Counted from the stretch's first letter, positions 33,680 through 46,130 are shown. The stretch: 64,000 bases of DNA from Puccinia triticina (GCF_026914185.1 NC_070565.1:6820001-6884000); one strand, 5' to 3'. Notes: a model not told the origin generated them from the letters alone. Made by a program: numbers and translations.

Positions 33680-34917
33680 CACTTCAAGGATAATTAAATT
33701 TCCCAAAAAAAATTACTCAAAGTTTGAGGTTGGGAAAATCATTGAAAAAAAATCACTCTGTACTGAAAAAAAATGCAAACTGAGCGTGCTCAGCCAAAAA
33801 AATAAAAATTTGTCAGACTGAGTAAAAAACAATGGGGCACATTTTTGGGGTGATTTGTTGCATGGGCCTGCACAAGGCCCGCATGGGCCCCTAACAGGCC
33901 CGTTGGGCCCATTGAAAAAGTAGTATTTGTTTGGAATTCCCATGCTCTGCTAAAATGTGAAATGGGTCAAACTGAATAAAAAAACATGGGGGTACATTTT
34001 TGGGGAGATTTTTTGGATGGGCCTGAATGAGGCCCACATGGCCCCCACAAAGCCCACTGGGCCCATTGAAAGAGTAGCCTTGGTCAAGAATGCCTATGCT
34101 CAGCTAAGAAACAAAAATGTGTCAACCTGAGTAAAAAACATGGGGCCACACTTTTGGGGAGGGCTTATTGACAGACCTGCATCAGGCCCGTCAGGGCCCA
34201 CCCAAAGCTGGTTTGGCCAACCCAGAAGTAGTCTTGGTTAAGAATGCCCATATGATGTTTCAGAGCAGCACCAATTGACCACTAATCAACAGAAGATATT
34301 GAAGGGCTTCTGACATCTGTATGAAATTTGTGCACTCACAGAATGTATGTCCAGGCCCTTTCCTTTTCCTTGGAACTCTGTTGGCCCGTACAGGCCTGAT
34401 GCAGGCCCATACAGGCCTGATTCAGGCCCGTCCAAAAAGCCTCCCCAGCAATATGCCCCTAGGGTTTTTACTCAGTCTGACACATTTTATTTCTTGGCTG
34501 AGCATATGCTTTCTTGACCAAGGCTACTCTTTCAATGGGCCCAGTGGGCTTTGTGGGGGCCATGTGGGCCTCATTCAGGCCCATCCAAAAAATCTCCCCA
34601 AAAATGTACCCCCATGTTTTTTATTCAGTTTGACCCATTTCACATTTTAGCAGAGCATGGGAATTCCAAACAAACACTACTTTTTCAATGGGCCCAACGG
34701 GCCTGTTAGGGGCCCATGCGGGCCTTGTGCAGGCCCGTCCAAAAAACCACCCCAAAAATGTGCCCCATTGTTTTTTACTCAGTCTGACACATTTTTATTT
34801 TTTTGGCTGAGCACACTCAGTTTGCATTTTTTTCAGCACAGAGTGATTTTTTTTCAATTATTTTCCCAACCTCAAACTTGAGTATTTTTTTTGGGAAATT
34901 TAATTATCCTTGAAGTG
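33680..34917. mobile_element. 1.24-kb foldback element with ~580-bp inverted arms
   Basis: Ends CACTTCAAGG...CCTTGAAGTG with 3-bp TSD AAA (33677-33679 and 34918-34920). The arms are long near-identical inverted copies; both contain GGGCCCATTGAAAAAGTAGT or its complement and repeated GGCCTG...CAGGCC motifs. Only about 70 bp of unique spacer lies near 34260-34330. No protein. CAC...GTG ends with a 3-bp TSD are CACTA-like. Confidence 0.82.
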
Positions 34918-35628
34918 AAAGCATGCCCTGGTGGTACTACCAAACCCCCAGGCAGTTCTATCCATACTTCCTTGTCAATAGGCTTCCACAAAGTCAAAGC
35001 TGTGGACAGCCCAGTTGTGAGCGGCAGCCACCAACAGCAATAAGCGCAGCGCCACAAAAGTTGCTGTGGACACAAAAGTTATGAGAAAATCTGTCCCGGC
35101 CACTTGTGTTAAACCCTTTGCAACAAAACACACTTTGAAGCGTACACCAGATCCATCTACATCCAGTTTCACCGCAAAGACCCACCAGCCTTTCAAGACT
35201 TTCTTGTCATGCGCTTGGAGCCCAACAAGCCAAACTTTCATTTGCTCCAGGTTGCTGAGCTCAACTGCTATAGCTTTGGACCAAGCATCTTTCTCCGCAG
35301 ATTTCATTGCCTGTTTGAAGGTTGCAGGCATGGAGATGGAGTAGAACTGGAATATTTTGATGATCTTGTCCACAATCAACTCTTGGCTGTGAAATTCTTA
35401 CTCCCTTGAGAAGTCATCAAGCTCTATCAGATTCATAACAAAATCAAGAGAGAGTTTCTTTGGCTCTTCAGGGATGAACCGTTGTCCAGTTGTTGGGATA
35501 TCAATGAAGTTTGTTTTTTATTCATCAACAAAATGAACCATGGCGGAAGAAATGAATTTCTTCTCCTAGGGAAGCCAAAATAACCATCCTTTGCTTGTAA
35601 GCCCTACCAGGCGTGCCAACCACATGTA

Positions 35629-35961
35629 CAGTGGGTCATCTAATGTTTTTGGCACTGCATTTTTCATTGCAGAAGCTCAGGCAACAGAGGTTTTTTTTTC
35701 ATTTTTCATCATTCCTGTTACATGCCATACTGTGCTCTGTAATTTATCTCCTTGGTTTGAGCAATAATAAAGATTCTGAGAAATTTGCACAAAATAGGAA
35801 AATTTTCACACTTTTCATATTTTTCATTTTCATTTTTTTTCTGTCATAATCACTTTTTGGAACTTATTTTACACCCCTGCAGCCAATCCCATGACTTCGG
35901 GTCTGTTGCCTGAGCTTCTGCAATGAAAAATGCAGTGCCAAAAACATTAGATGACCCACTG
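35629..35961. mobile_element. 333-bp Tc1/mariner (pogo/Fot1)-like MITE
   Basis: Inverted termini of at least 55 bp start CAGTGGGTCATCTAATGTTT and are flanked by TA on both sides (35627-35628 and 35962-35963). The core is AT-rich and non-coding. The CAGTGGGT end and TA target fit the pogo/Fot1 group. Confidence 0.78.
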
Positions 35962-35963
35962 TA

Positions 35964-36900
35964 CATATGTAATTACATAAGAAAACTGAAAATTTTTGAA
36001 GTCAGGATCCCCCATGAATCAGGAGGATCTACAGACTTGAGCACACCAGAACCACACCCCAGATAACCCAGGATCACCACCAAAGAGATGACCACTCTCC
36101 CAGTATACCTACAGTCACAGGCGCCTAGGATATTGTCAGTAAGTAAACTCTTTCTCTGAACCTTGCTTATCCAGAGTGAAACTCTGTGGCTCTTGAATTT
36201 TCATCTCCTGTTTCTTTAAACTCTTTCAATCATAAAAGATCAAACTGTTATCTCTGGTTAAGACCTATAAAACCAGAGCAGAGGTTGAGAATAGCCCAGA
36301 TCATATTGAAAGACTTAAAGTATAGGCCTGATCTTTTCTCTTCTCTGTCTTTCTCTCTCTCTCTCACTGTATGTATTTCTTTATCCCAAGAAATCCAAGC
36401 AGTTCCCCCCTATTTTCTTTTTGTCCTGCTGTCACATAAGAGACACAGGCTCACAAAGTTTGTGGTGCTACTCAAGCCTTTGTCAAGGCTTGTGTTGACC
36501 AAGCTTCAATTCAAAGTCACTGCAGTGACTGTGCAATAAAATACTGTTGAGTGCCTGGGTGGAGCTAGAACAAAGGCTACACAGAAGCATTTTGCATGTC
36601 AACTGCTGTCAGTTGCACAAACTTTTCTTGTAGTGTCAATTTCAAAGTACACTGAATTTAGCCAACCACTTCCAAAAAAGGGGCCCAGTGGATTTTAGGA
36701 ATCTGGAAATGGTCCCTCTGACGCAAGCAACTTTTGGTAATTGAGTGGGCTTGTTTTAAAGGGGAGTCCGAGTGGATAAAATGTTTTGTGCATGTGCTCA
36801 AGTCCAAGGGATCCTCCTACCATTTGTAAATCACAAGAGTGCAAGGACTTCAAATACCAAAAATAGATCGTGTTGGGATGATTCAGACAATTCAGATTCG
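35964..36900. other. Unassigned stretch
   Basis: No gene recognised. It may contain the decayed left part of the hAT relic downstream, but I found no matching terminal repeat. Confidence 0.4.
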
Positions 36901-38820
36901 GAGAGCAACAGCAACAATTCAGCTGACCAAATAATACCATGAGTCCAAATGTGCATCTTATTTGTCTCATGTCAATAGACTGACAGGCCTGTTTCTCACA
37001 TTCTAGTCTTGACCTTAAGAAAGATACAGTTTTAAAAGATAGAGAATATACCACAAGCAAGGATGATACTCAACATATTGAGGACTCTAAAATGCTTGAG
37101 CTGGAGGATATTGATAATTCTAGCAACAAGGATGAAGTGCTTAGTGGATCAATACCCCACAAGTGGCTGTAAACAAAGCTTGGCTAAAGTAAGATATGTA
37201 GATTGCTTCTCATTTCCTTTCAAGCAAGCCTGACTGATGCCTTTCTCCCTACCAGTTCCGTGTGATTGCTAAAAAAACTTAGGTACTCCCCAAACTTGAG
37301 GGACCAGTTCAAAGAAGTTTGTAGCAAAAAGGAGTGTTCCACCCCTCATATGGTTGGAAGAGATGTTTGTACCCAATGGAATTCCACCTATACACAACTG
37401 TCCAGCATCATCAGATGCAAGGATGCCATGTAAGTCATTCTTATTTCAGCTAATTTGATTACTCATATTTCTCTACTGATATGTATTTGCTTCACTTGAG
37501 TGTTGAGTGGCAACATCATAAGGGGCACGGAGTCAAGAATAAGCACTACTTGGACGAGTACAATTTCAACTTGGCGCACAATCTGGTTGATGTTCTGAAA
37601 CTCTTGAATGAGATCACACTTCAAATATTGGTGTCTGCCTCACCTTGATTATCAAATATTGTTGTCTTCATCAATCAAATCACTGAGAATTTGTTGTCAG
37701 TGATCAGCAGTTCAGCTTATCCACTGGCGTTAAGGAATGCCTGTTGACTTGGGTTAAAGGTGACCAACAAATACTACAGCCTTACTGAGACTTCCCCTAT
37801 TTATAGGATAGCTATTGGTAAGTTTAATTTCTGGCTTTCATATTGATAGATATCACTTATTTGTCACTAACACACTTGATTCAGTCCTTCACCCATCTTT
37901 TAGGGACAAATTCTTCAAGTTAACAAATTGGGAGCCCAAGTGGATATTAAAAGCTATGCGGCTGACCCAAGAGATGTGGGTATCTTTTTAAAAGCCTGCA
38001 GTCATCCCGATGACCCCCTCATCATCATCTAACAACAAGGTAAGACTTCATTTGTATTTATTTATAGAACAATTTTTTCTACATGCTAATCCAATTGAGT
38101 TTTTGTCCCTCAGCCCAAGACTGGTATGTTGGCTGGCCTTGGAAGTGCTGATGCTGCCTAATGTGGACGCTGCTCAACATATTCACTGGATATGTGGCTT
38201 GCAGGCGGGCTAGTATTGGAAGGTGACAAACCCGTAAATCCACTTAAGTGGTGGATGAACCAAAAGCAATCCGGAAACACTCACGGGGTCTCTTGCAGAT
38301 GGCACTCAATGTCTTGAGTTGGATTCTTTATGGCCTTCATTGATACATGCACTGACAGTCTTATATGTCAGCTACATTAGTTGATGTGGAAAGGGCTTTC
38401 AGTTTCAGCCGCAATTATGTGTTGGCAAAGAGGCACCGGCTCTCGGCGCGATCATTGAGCAGGGGAATGATGGTGTCCTTCTACTCAAGGAAAGGAGTGA
38501 TTGAGGATGGCCTCCTGGCTAAATTGAAGGCTCAAATTCTGCTGGAGAAGAGGTAAAATGCAAAGGAGAAGGGAAGTTCAAAGGACAAGGGAAAAAAAAA
38601 GTCATTGTTGTGGATTAGAAGTGGTCAGACAAGAGCAATAAATATATATTTGAGTTATTTTTGGGGCAAGTCTAGGTGGTATACCCGCAGGTATACCACC
38701 AAAGTACCGCTGACACCTGTCCAAGGATACAAGTATGGGTACGGGTATCTATTTTGGCCAAACAAGGTTGGCAGTCCAGGTACCGGTGGCAGGTACGCGG
38801 GTCCCAATTGCCATCTTTAG
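36901..38820 (+). pseudogene. Decayed hAT transposase
   Basis: Fragments of a hAT transposase in several frames. An acidic linker lies near 37080-37140. Then come HKGHGVKNKHYLDEYNFNLA (near 37515), HPSFRDKFFKLTNWEP (near 37890) and WWMNQKQSGNTHG (near 38248). The C-terminal dimerisation domain MSATLVDVERAFSFSRNYVL...RHRLSARSL (38365-38556) is clear. Stops and frameshifts are frequent and some gaps may be introns. A plausible right terminus, GGGTCCCAATTGCCATCTTT, ends near 38819 and resembles the end of the hAT-type element at 33575. No left end was identified. Confidence 0.72.
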
Positions 38821-39639
38821 CATGAAAGGGTATGATGTAATCATGTGGAGTTACAATTACAGTTACCCTGGAGTATGATGCATGTCAACTGCTGGCATTT
38901 TCTTGGGTTTCCTTATAGTGTATGGTTATGCAATAAAAATAGTGTTTATGCTAGTCCTTGTTTGTAAATTGTGGTGAGTGGACCTGATCTTTCAAAAACA
39001 TATGCAATTTTAAAGCAGCCTTGAATTATGGAGAAAATGCACACCCCTTTCAGCTCTAACAGGTCATGACAAATCCAAATGCACTCAAGAGGGCATTTAT
39101 CTCACATTTGGTTCAGTCCCAACCAACTTGGAATGCAGGGCTGTGCACTCCAAAAATCACTAAGATTTGGAGTGAACTAATGTTTGCTCCACAAAAAGTT
39201 GGAGTGAAGAGTAGTGCCCTGACAGTACTCCCCTTGAATGACAATGTCACATTTGTGATCATCAGAGTTTCATCACTTTGTTTCAAGCGTGTGGTCAAAA
39301 TCTCAGTTGTAGTTAGCTTCATGTGAACTGCCACCTATTTCACAGGACTATTTCACAGTGGACGCAGCTACTTTGTTGGATTATTTTTACATAGAAAGGA
39401 AAACAAGCCTAAAAAACAAGATGAAAAAAATGAGTTCTGGTTCTTTAGGGTGCAGTTCAAAGACATGAATAGGATTATTCCAATCGTGAGGTAATTAGCT
39501 GCTCGACTTGCCAAATAACAATGTGACATGACTGCGGCCTCACTTCAAAGAGATTTTTGGTTTGTATAATTAAATAGAGGTAGCCATGTGGTTGCGTTTG
39601 GAGAAGCACCGCATGCGTCCCTCGAAGGCCGCGTTTACA
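38821..39639. other. Intergenic stretch downstream of the ATG18 gene
   Basis: Nothing recognised. The distal ~100 bp presumably includes the ATG18 3' untranslated region. Confidence 0.4.
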
Positions 39640-41579
39640 CTAATATGAGAGGCTTGAGGGCGCAGCGGAGGTCGGATCGTCTCTTAAGGTCGACTGGTTA
39701 TCAAACGAGTCCAATCCTTCTAGAAGATTGTGACTCTTCGTTAAGATGCATTCTCCTCCGTTTTCTAGGTCAATCGAATAAACGTAGAATAGTCCTTCCG
39801 ATGAAACAACCATGACGTGAGGCGAATTACTAATGCAATGTTTTGCCCCCAACCAGTAAATCAGTGTTAGCTTCTTCAACCCGAAAAAGAATAAAAGGTG
39901 TATCAAATAATAAAAACTCAACCCGCTCATAGCCACCACTGTTCTGACTCCACTCGTAGGCAGCTTCAAGGATGCGAAATCTCTTTGGGGCTCCCACAGT
40001 TCCGTAATCGTATTAGGCAAATATCCGCCCGCTGCACCAGCCAAGCTTCTACCAATGTTGAATGACTTTTTTCTCAGACTACCGCTAAGATAACGTAAGA
40101 TCACAAAGGCATCAGCTAACAGTACTGCAACGCTGTTTGGAATGATAAACAACTGGGGAATTTACCCGAGAGAGATTGATGAGCCGCGTTTTTTATCGAT
40201 GAAAGCCTGATAGCCACTCGATTGAACACCCTCTCCACTGTCTGACCGACCCCCCTGGTATCTTCCGGCCGATGAGCTCGTGATCGATTCATTATCATCT
40301 TCATAAGGCATATCATTCAGATCACCAGTCGATAATGCCCGATCACCAGACCCCAAAGCTTTCCGATTCGAAGATTTCTGAGAACGAGATACGAGTTTGA
40401 AGATGTGGACGGTATCGGTGTCCGAGCTCACAGCCAGTAGGCTCGAGACGCAATTAAAAGATATTGAGAAGATCCGAGCCGAGTAGGAACCTCGCCGAAA
40501 TTGAAGCACTTTCTGTCCGTTCGGAACCGAGAAGACTCTGATGACCGTGCCCTTATCTGAGGCAGTTGCCATCAAAGTTCCTGTCGAGTTGAAAGAAATT
40601 ATTGCCAGGGGTGCTTTGTGTGCTTGGATCACATTTGTAACCGAGAGGGTGATGGCATCATAGATGAGTACATCTCCATGATTAGCCATCGTGGAAGGAT
40701 CAGGCGAAGGTGGAATGCTTGAAATCGTTCCAGAGACTTCGGAGAGTGGTAACGAGGAAGGGTAGGCCAAGTAGCTATTTTCAGACGATGGTGCCAGTGC
40801 ACAAACAGCTGTGGGTTTAAAGTAACATATCAAATCCCCGCAGTCAGCATGTCTTCCTTTTGGCACGCTCGATTGGCAAGCTTGAGTGCATTGCAGAATG
40901 ATTCTTATCTGCGGTACTTCGGTCTACTTACCACTAGGATTGGGATAAGTTTCAAAGGATTGTAATAGTTTCATATTTCCAATGTCATAGACGTATATCT
41001 CTTCTTCCAGAACTACGACCAGTCTTCTCCGGTTCAGCTTGACCGCCAATACTGATGTTGGAAACATGAGTTCACATATCATTGATTGCCTCTATGATCG
41101 GAGCAAAATATATGGATGTTTCCGATAAGATGCCAGCACGAGGAAAAGTAAACATAAATGGGATCAGATCCGAGTTTCAGCTTAATGGAGAGAAAGGCGT
41201 AACATAGGGATTACCTTGGTGTTAATAATCTGAAGCTTTCTGGTCGAATATGATGGTCGGTCACCCGTCCCAACGATAGCGACCAACGAGGTGCAAAACA
41301 GCATCTCCATGATGCCTACTGCACCATCGGCTGGTCGTCGAAACATTCAACATACGTTTTCTCAGTTTTGCACCAGTTCTTCACCATGATGAAAAAGATA
41401 AGGGACTCACCCTTTCCATAGACCCTCCCGAATGGTTCGCAATTCGTGATCGCATAGCCCGAGCGAGTACCGACACTGATACAAGTATGATCTTGATTGA
41501 AGTTTACACAGAGTAGAGATGGGTCCGACTTGTAAGTGGTCTTGATGTTCGGATCGTATGGTCTAGATGAGCTAGGCAT
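39640..41579 (-). CDS. ATG18: Atg18-family PROPPIN (WD40 phosphoinositide binder), six exons
   Basis: Seven-bladed beta-propeller that binds PI3P and PI(3,5)P2 on autophagic and vacuolar membranes. Proposed exons: 41579-41411, 41330-41215, 41091-40932, 40808-40166, 40084-39923 and 39829-39640, about 479 residues. Family features in order: [93 protein letters not shown]; then the signature FRRG (~residue 252) that contacts phosphoinositide headgroups. An acidic, Ser-rich loop follows, then [20 protein letters not shown] and [18 protein letters not shown]. Intron phases agree at every junction. The start codon is the nearest upstream ATG (MPSSSRPYD) and could be further upstream. Confidence 0.9.
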
Positions 41580-42179
41580 GAAGTCCGAGATAGGCTGGAC
41601 TGGTTTAAGCTGATTGGGATTTCGTCTTGAGCTCGTTGGTCTTGGGTGTTGTAGTGAGGTGCATGGAGTTGCCGGATATATTGGGTGGAGCAGCGAACAG
41701 GGAGGGGGGGGGGGGCGGCCTTGCCGTAAGCCATACCTACCACCCCGGCGCAGCCCTCCCATAAACCCATAAGGCTCAAACACGCTCAAGTTACTCAACC
41801 CAACATGACAAAAGAAAATGCTCATTCGAGAAAGCCATTCGAGAAAGCTATATGTAGCCCTGTTGGAGAGTAGTAATGATAATTACTCATCAAGAGCAGA
41901 TCAATAGAGGGTTTGAAACCTCAATTCCCCTGCGCAGGACCAACTTGCAAGAGCTTGCAAGTCACTTTCAGGAAAATCCGCCCCCCGGCCAAACCAAACC
42001 TGAAACTGGGTTTGAAGGGCCACAAAAATATTTTGCAGCTAAGTTTGCAAGAACTTAATTGAAATGAGTAGATTTTGGCCACAAATTCCTCACACCCGCA
42101 CCCGCCATGGGAGGTACCCGGGTGCAGAGGGGGAGGTACCCGGGTGGCAGGCACAGGTACCCGGGTATCACCTTTGATG
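41580..42179. other. Region upstream of the ATG18 gene
   Basis: Presumed ATG18 promoter, then repeat-derived sequence with GGTACCCGGGTG units like those in the hAT-type elements. No gene recognised. Confidence 0.45.
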
Positions 42180-42360
42180 GCCGGCTGACCAGTCATCAAG
42201 AGGTTTTATCCTCTTCAATGACTGGTCAGCCGGTCATTGAGAGTTTTTATCCTATTTGATGACCGGTCAGCCGGTCATCAAGAGGTTTTATCCTATTTGA
42301 TGACCGGTCAGCCGGTCATCAAGAGGTTTTATCCCATTTGATGACCGGTCAGCCAGTGTG
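42180..42360. repeat. 41-bp tandem palindromic repeat, ~4 copies
   Basis: Units GATGACCGGTCAGCCGGTCATC plus AAGAGGTTTTATCCTATTT. Each contains a self-complementary core, again a hairpin satellite inside GGTACC-rich sequence. Confidence 0.8.
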
Positions 42361-42539
42361 GAGCTCCGCTTGGTGCTAGGCTGGCGGCAGCGCTGGGAGG
42401 GGAAAAGGTGTTGGGGTGACTGCCCTCACGGATCGGTCCAGAAAGAGTTGTACGGATTCAAATTGATAGCTGTGGAAGTGGTTTTGAGTTGTTTCGCCGG
42501 GGTTCAGATCCTCAGCAGCGGTTTGGTTTGTTGGGAAAG
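42361..42539 (+). repeat. Dispersed repeat R1, copy 2
   Basis: Diverged copy of 5912-6126, sharing GAGCTCCG, GGCGGCAGCGCTGGGAGGGG and TTTCGCCGGGGTT. The gypsy-2 element appears to start right after it. Confidence 0.55.
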
Positions 42540-42906
42540 TGTTATGAGCCGCCGCGCCAGCGCGCCGTAGCCTACCCCAGGGAGGGCATGTCACCGTTGT
42601 ATGTACATGTCACAGGTCCCTAGCATTAGAGGGACCCGGGGAGAGATCATCCTGCTTTCCCCATCTAGCAATCTATTATTTAGCTAGACTCACCGGACAG
42701 TCTCCACATCCCGCCAGTCAGACCCTAACATATTGCTAGATCTCTACACGGGAGACGAGGCCGACACTAGAAAAGAACAGAACCAGAAAACCAAACAAAC
42801 CGAACCAAGAATACAAACCAGAACCAAACCCCACAGAAACCCCTCACCCAGAACACCAACCAGAACCGAACCCCTCAGAAACCCCACCTGACTACCACCA
42901 ATCCGA

Positions 42907-43144
42907 ATGGCCGACAACGCAGCAGCGCTACGGGCCAGAGTGGAAGAGCTCGCAGCCACCATCCAAGAAGAACGAGGCCTGCGACAAAGAGCCAAAGCCG
43001 AACTCGCGGCGGCCCGAGCGGGCATGGTCTCTCCTGCCATAATACCCCTTGTCCCAGGCCAACCACCAAACGCGCCCCAGGCCCCAGAGGACGCCAGCGT
43101 GAAAGGACCCAAAGTCGACCTCCCAGATAAGTACAACGGCACGC
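42907..43144 (+). pseudogene. gypsy-2 Gag, N-terminal part
   Basis: Starts MADNAAALRARVEELAATIQ, a predicted coiled coil with Ala/Glu heptads, then a Pro-rich linker and VDLPDKYNGT, the start of the Ty3-type capsid. The frame is interrupted by the solo LTR at 43145. It resumes at 47379 as QGPKAEVYVTQ after removal of the insertion and one ACGC copy. Confidence 0.8.
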
Positions 43145-43234
43145 TGTGGTGTTCTGTGCCTGTGTCAATGCCAAAAAGGATAAAACAGAGGGTGGAGACA
43201 GTACAGTCATCATACAAGAGGAGGAGATAGTATC

Positions 43235-43864
43235 AACACCGCAAGAGCTACGCTTCGCTACAAAAAGCGGCACTTTTGTGTAGCGAAGCGGGGGTACCGC
43301 TTTTTCAAATGACAATTAGCGATAGCGCGAGCGGAAGGCCGCTACTTAAAGCGGTAGCGAAGCGCCAGTACCACTACTTTAAATATGATTAGCGCGTAGC
43401 GCAGCGAATTTTTTTCCGCTTTCGCTAAAGCTGAGCATAGCGGCGAAATCGGCGCTTTTTGGCGCTATTAGCGCCTTGTAGCGCCCAAAGCGTAGCGAAT
43501 GGGGCAGCTTTTCTTGAAAAAGCGTAGCGGGCCAGTCCGCCTTTCTGTGGAAACTGCCTTAGATGAAAATTAATCATCAATCCTCCATCAATTATGATGC
43601 TGGGGATTGATATTGGAATGTTGCTACAGTAGCGCAGCAAAATCGCTAAAGTAGCGTTTTTTCCGCTACTGTAGCAATAAGCGTAGCGGAATTCCGCTAT
43701 TCACCGCTGAAAATAGCTCGCTATTTTTGTGGATCTTTTCTGCTTGAAAAAAAAAGCGAAAAGCGTAGCGCCCAGTCCGCTACTAAAAGCGCAGCAAAGT
43801 GGGACCCAAATCGCTACGCTTTCGCTACGCTTACCGCTTTGCGTAGCGTAGCTCTTGCGGTGTT
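43235..43864. mobile_element. 630-bp MITE with 9-bp TSD (Mutator-like)
   Basis: Inverted termini AACACCGCAAGAGCTACGC...GCTCTTGCGGTGTT with a perfect 9-bp TSD GATAGTATC (43226-43234 and 43865-43873). The interior repeats GTAGCGAAGCG/CGCTACGCT motifs many times in both orientations. A 9-bp TSD suggests Mutator-like (MULE); an 8-bp hAT reading is possible if the terminal C/G is counted. Confidence 0.78.
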
Positions 43865-43903
43865 GATAGTATCACATCAACAGTTAAGGCACATACGAAC
43901 CAA

Positions 43904-46130
43904 CACCAGGAAAAAAAAGCAGTCAGTTGATGACAACTGACATAACACAGCTCTGGTTTCAGCTCCAAAGCTACTCCATCTGCTAGTTAAGGGCTGGCTG
44001 GCACACAGCTCAGTGCCCATTTTGGCACAGCTGAAGCCTCTAGCTTGCATTTTTCACAAGCTGCTCCTCAGCTTTGTCCCAGGCACAGCTGCTGCTCAGC
44101 CTTGGCCCAGGCCCAGCTGCCCCTCAGTCTTGGCACAGGAAAAGCCACTGCTCAGCCTTTGCTTGAGCAAGAACGGGTGTTGATAAACGCACACCCGTCC
44201 CCCGGGGGCACACCCTTGCCCACGCCCTTCGAAAAGGGCGTGTGGCGCTGGTTGGGTGTAACACACCCTTGAAGGATGTCTCCCGCGCGCGCGGGAACAA
44301 TCCTTCAAGGGGGGAATATGCGGACCGGTCAGGTGGACCGCACGCCCTTTATCAAGGGTGTGCGAGTCGAAGGGCATGCACGCCGCTGTATGGGCGTGCG
44401 AGGGCGTGCACGCCCCCACATGGGCGTTCACGGGCGTGCACCATGGCTCGTTGGGAGCCCCTCGGCGGGCAGGTGCAAGTATACCTGCTCGCCGAGAGCC
44501 CCTCGGCGGGCAGGTACAGATCCCACCTCGCCGAGAGCCTCTCGGAGAGCAGGTATACATGCACCTGCTCGCCGAGAGCCTTGCCTGCTCGCCGAGAGCC
44601 TTGCCTGCTCGCCGAGAAGAATAACTCTCGGCGAGCAGGTATACAAACACCTGCCCGCCCCCCTCGGCGGGTAGGTGTATGTATCCCTGCTCGCCGAGAA
44701 GGATAACTCTCGGCGAGCAGGTGCATGTATACCTGCTCACCGAGAGCCCCTCGGCGGGCAGGTGCATGTATACCTGCTCGCCGAGAGAAATCCTCGGCGA
44801 GCAGGCATACAGATCCCACCTCGCCGAGAGCCTCTCGGCGAGCAGGTATACATACACCTGCCCGCCGAGCCTGCTCACCGAGAGCCCCTCGGCGGGCAGG
44901 TGCATTTATACCTCCTCGGCGAGCAGGCATACATATCCCACCTCGCCAAGAGCCTCTCGGCGAGCAGGTATACTTGAACCTGCCCGACGAGGGGCTCTTG
45001 GCGAGCGGGCTCGGCGGGAGGTGCATGTATACCTGCTCGCCGAGAGAAATCCATGGCGAGCAGGCATACACCTCTCGGCGAGCAGGCATACATATCCCCG
45101 CTCGCCGAGAGCCTTGCCTGCTCGCCGAGAAGGATAACTCTCGGCGAGCAGGTATACAAACACTTTCCCGGCGAGCCTGCTCGCCAAGAGCCCCTCGGCG
45201 GGCAGGTTCAAGTATACCTGCTCCCGAGAGGCCCTCGGCGAGGTGGGATCTGTATGCCTGCTCGCCGAGGATTCCTCTCGGCGAGCAGGTATAAATGCAC
45301 CTGCCCGCCGAGGGGCTCTCGGTGAGCAGGCTTGGTGGGCAGGTATATGTATACCTTCTCGCCAAGAGGCTCTCGGCGAGGTGGGATCTGTATGCCTGCT
45401 CGCCGATAATTTCTCTCGGCGAGCAGGTATACATGCACCTGCCCGCCGAGGGGCTCTCGGTGAGCAGGTATACATGCCCTGCTCGCCGAGAGTTATCCTT
45501 CTCGCGAGCAGGCAAGGCTCTCGGCGAGGTGGGATCTGTACCTGCCCGCCGAGGGGCTCTAGGTGAGCAGGCTTGGCGGGCAGGTGTTTGTATACTTGCT
45601 CGCCGAGAGTTATCCTTCTCGGCGAGCAGGGATACATACACCTACCCGCCGAGGGGCTCTCGGCGAGCAGGTATATGTATGTACATGCACCTGCCCACCG
45701 AGGGGCTCTCGGCGAGCAGGCACGGTGCACGCTTGTCACGCCTATGTGGGGGCGTGCACGCCCTCGCACGCCCTTGATAAAGCTTTTCAAAGGGGGTGGG
45801 CGTGGGCGTGCCCCCGGGGGACGGGTGTGCATTTATCAATGCCCGTTCTTGCTCAGGCAAAGGCTGAGCAGCAGCTGGGCCTGGGCCAAGGCTGAGCAGC
45901 AGCTGGGCCTGGGCCAAGGCTGAGCAGCAGCTGGGCCTGGGCCAAGGCTGAGCAGCAGCTGGGCCTGGGCCAAGGCTGAGCAGCAGCTGGGCCTGGGCCA
46001 AGGCTGAGCAGCAGCTGGGCCTGGGACAAAGCTGAGGATCAGCTTGTGAAAATTGCACTAGAGGCTGGATAGCCAGCTGGAGCAGGTGTCATGTCAGTTG
46101 TCATCTAGTGACTACTGATTTTTCCTGGTG
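43904..46130. mobile_element. CACTA-like non-autonomous element 2
   Basis: 2227 bp, CACCAGGAAAAA...TTTTTCCTGGTG, with 3-bp TSD CAA (43901-43903 and 46131-46133). Same family as 11572-30208 but in inverted orientation: end B is on the left, end A with about six 28-bp repeats on the right (45856-46025). The central palindromic minisatellite spans 44450-45720. No transposase; it must be moved in trans. Confidence 0.87.
44450..45720. repeat. Palindromic minisatellite of CACTA-like element 2
   Basis: Same modular units as 12150-13147 (CTCGGCGAGCAGGTATACAT, GCCCGCCGAGGGGCTC). Long open frames on both strands are by-products of the repeats. Confidence 0.9.

Larger units (their letters stand above)
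31459..35615 (-). pseudogene. copia-3 Pol remnants, interrupted by two insertions
   Basis: Old Ty1/copia pol on the minus strand. Integrase tail: GLTSKGWLFWLP then a stop (near 35600). RT N-terminus: FKQAMKSAEKDAWSKAI, HSFDFVEAY, KPIDKEVWIELPGG (35379-34921). RT middle: LYNTQQAV-stop-CWLLHLNQVLDNLGYVPS (33670-33584). RT with catalytic site LHVNNCVV, where the family has HVDD (32454-32242). RNase H: TCHAEYMALG, HCNNQLAIKV, WVSTKDQIADIFTKP (31937-31459). Removing the hAT-type and foldback insertions with one TSD copy restores GYVPSQYDKLLYI and PPGHAFIAEKTLY. Several stops show it is inactive. No 5' LTR was found. Confidence 0.82.
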
